This document shows, one piece after another, positions 63,209-64,000 of a DNA stretch of 64,000 nt. The stretch lies in assembly GCA_966250325.1 (NCBI GenBank), contig CBINGY010000003.1, positions 1 to 64,000 of the forward strand. The letters are read 5' to 3'. The position numbers were made by a program, and so were the translations under genes. The notes under the pieces were generated by a model, which made no database searches, was not told the DNA's origin, and saw only the letters and a program-made list of their open reading frames with translations. The stretch is from Jiulongibacter sp966250325 (GTDB taxonomy: Bacteria; Bacteroidota; Bacteroidia; Cytophagales; Spirosomataceae). How positions within the stretch are numbered: the stretch's first letter is position 1; every line of letters starts with the position of its first letter.

Positions 63209-63322
63209 GCAGCAGGTTTTTACAGGGTTTGTTGATCATGCAATTTAATAAAAAAGTATGCATGCAGATCATTGACGCTGCTAAATTATTGACCAACCGG
63301 CCAAAAGAGATGTATCAGGGAA

Positions 63323-63484
63323 TCAGTGTTTAGGGCATTTCTTACAATGCTTGCCCTTCTTTTTATATGCTTTGCAGCATTTTTTGTGTACACAGCAGTC
63401 GCCGGCTTCCCAAACCATCTTAAAAAGAGGATTTGCATCACGGGAAGTGGCAGATGAAAGACCAAATTCAATTGTATTTTCCAT
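63323..63484 (-). CDS. 53-residue Cys-rich small protein (putative metal-binding)
   Basis: The ATG at 63484 gives a 53-residue product whose second half holds paired cysteines: Cys30-Cys31, Cys36-Cys37 and Cys47/Cys50 in a C-x2-C, among many Lys/His residues. This layout suggests zinc, iron-sulphur or copper binding. An upstream ATG at 63505 would add seven residues. A 27-bp palindrome lies 31 bp upstream, in the right place for an operator. No family is recognised with certainty; small proteins of this kind occur in Bacteroidota. Confidence 0.65.
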   Translation of the reverse strand: MENTIEFGLSSATSRDANPLFKMVWEAGDCCVHKKCCKAYKKKGKHCKKCPKH

Positions 63485-63514
63485 ACGAATCCTTTGACCT
63501 TGCAAATGTATAAA

Positions 63515-63541
63515 ATTAATTTAGATCAAGTCTAAATTAAT
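63515..63541 (-). promoter_or_regulatory. Palindromic operator candidate upstream of the Cys-rich gene
   Basis: Perfect 11-bp arms ATTAATTTAGA / TCTAAATTAAT separated by TCAAG. It lies between the ferritin terminator and the Cys-rich gene start, overlapping the expected promoter. The TTTAGA...TCTAAA core resembles operators of metal-responsive DtxR/IdeR-type or similar dimeric regulators, but identity is not proved. Confidence 0.5.
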
Positions 63542-63577
63542 GGCAAAATTATGGAAGACCTATGCTGAAAACTAAAG

Positions 63578-63611
63578 AAAAACGGGACTTTCCTAAGAAA
63601 GCCCCGTTTTT
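63578..63611 (-). terminator. Terminator after ferritin
   Basis: Stem AAAAACGGG / CCCGTTTTT (9 bp), then one A-C mismatch and five more pairs (CTTTC / GAAAG), CTAA loop. It starts 20 bp past the ferritin stop. Confidence 0.9.
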
Positions 63612-63630
63612 ACAGCATTATCTGAGATTC

Positions 63631-64000
63631 TCAGGCTTCGTTATTTGCCGTGAGTACTCTTTTAGAAAGTTCATCATTCAAAAGATATAAGGCGGAAGAA
63701 TTATCACCAATCATCTCCAGTTTCTTGAGGAGTGTTTTAACACTGGCTTCTTCCTCTACCTGTTCTGTGATAAACCATTGCAGGAAAGTATGCGTAGCAA
63801 AATCTCCCTCATCGAGTGCTTGTCTCACCAGAGAATAGATACTTTTAGTTACTTCCTTTTCATGAGCGAGAGTCTTTTCAAAGCAGTCTATAATACTTTC
63901 AAACTCATTTGGTGGAGCAGCTATGGCTTTCATCGTTATCTTTCCATCCACTTCATGCATGTAATTGAATTGTTTTTCTGAGTGCATGAGTTCTTCCTGT
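63631..64000 (-). CDS. Ferritin, N-terminus outside the window
   Basis: The frame is open to the window end (preceding codons read QEEL), so the apparent ATG at 63987 is internal. The visible 3' part has EELMHSEKQFNYM, the second half of the helix bearing ferroxidase ligands, then IDCFEKTLAHEKEVTKSIYSLVRQALDEGDFATHTFLQWFITEQVEEEASVKTLLKKLEMI, with the Glu/Gln (FITEQVEEE) of the ferroxidase centre. It stores iron as ferric oxyhydroxide in a 24-mer cage. A strong terminator follows, then the palindrome and Cys-rich gene on the same strand. Confidence 0.92.
   Translation of the reverse strand, partial: QEELMHSEKQFNYMHEVDGKITMKAIAAPPNEFESIIDCFEKTLAHEKEVTKSIYSLVRQALDEGDFATHTFLQWFITEQVEEEASVKTLLKKLEMIGDNSSALYLLNDELSKRVLTANNEA

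Overview
The window looks like ordinary chromosome from a member of the Bacteroidota, most likely the Cytophagales. Three things support this. Many genes have a TAnnTTTG -7 element just upstream of the start instead of a sigma70-type -10. Two large secreted enzymes end in type IX secretion (T9SS) sorting domains. Many protein families are ones typical of the phylum (DUF4230, DUF2911, DUF1080, NIPSNAP, SecA of about 1100 residues, OmpH lipoprotein, Nudix/winged-helix regulator). I see no phage, insertion sequence, CRISPR array, rRNA or replication origin. One tRNA is present, the initiator tRNA-Met. Genus assignment is not possible by eye.

Layout. 1-4.9 kb: SDR oxidoreductase, secA, DUF4230 protein (all minus). 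5-9 kb: cupin/JmjC-like protein, amidase lipoprotein, NIPSNAP protein, OmpA-type outer-membrane protein. 9.1-13.8 kb: a three-gene minus operon (DUF1080 glycoside hydrolase, beta-propeller/cytochrome c protein, TIM-barrel isomerase) that looks like a periplasmic sugar-oxidation module. 13.9-17.3 kb: two unknown lipoproteins in one operon. 17.4-24.4 kb: an MsbA-like exporter, a 37-codon Lys-rich gene, rlmF, small membrane and lipoprotein genes, a second ABC exporter. 24.5-28.7 kb: a 1076-residue T9SS-exported GH13 enzyme and a lipoprotein. 28.7-34.1 kb: der, a DMT transporter, era, a surface-type protein broken by an in-frame amber codon, a cold-shock protein and tRNA-fMet.

34.2-38.5 kb: a malonate module, namely an ACSF3/MatB-like acyl-CoA synthetase followed at 2 bp by madL and, with an ATGA overlap, madM; a sodium/solute symporter with its own promoter follows. 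38.6-48.5 kb: recX, sppA, a T9SS-exported metallophosphoesterase, a membrane acyltransferase, gyrB and fadD. 48.5-54 kb: an ECF sigma factor coupled to an anti-sigma/beta-barrel hybrid, ribD with a YciI-like gene, and typA. 54-58.2 kb: two tandem carboxylesterases divergent from a Nudix-type regulator, with a symmetric candidate operator between them. 58.3-64 kb: OmpH lipoprotein, Crp/Fnr-like regulator, penicillin-acylase family enzyme with a small membrane partner, a 53-residue Cys-rich protein behind a long palindrome, and a ferritin cut by the window end.

Most of the window is housekeeping or common Bacteroidota accessory content. The most interesting items are: the amber-interrupted gene at 32-33.3 kb; the palindrome plus Cys-rich microprotein next to ferritin; the candidate operator between regulator and esterases; the unknown lipoprotein pair; the sigma factor/barrel hybrid; and two small or structured elements (the Lys-rich ORF and the structured leader of the cold-shock gene). 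I did not find a clear-cut new defence or mobile system.
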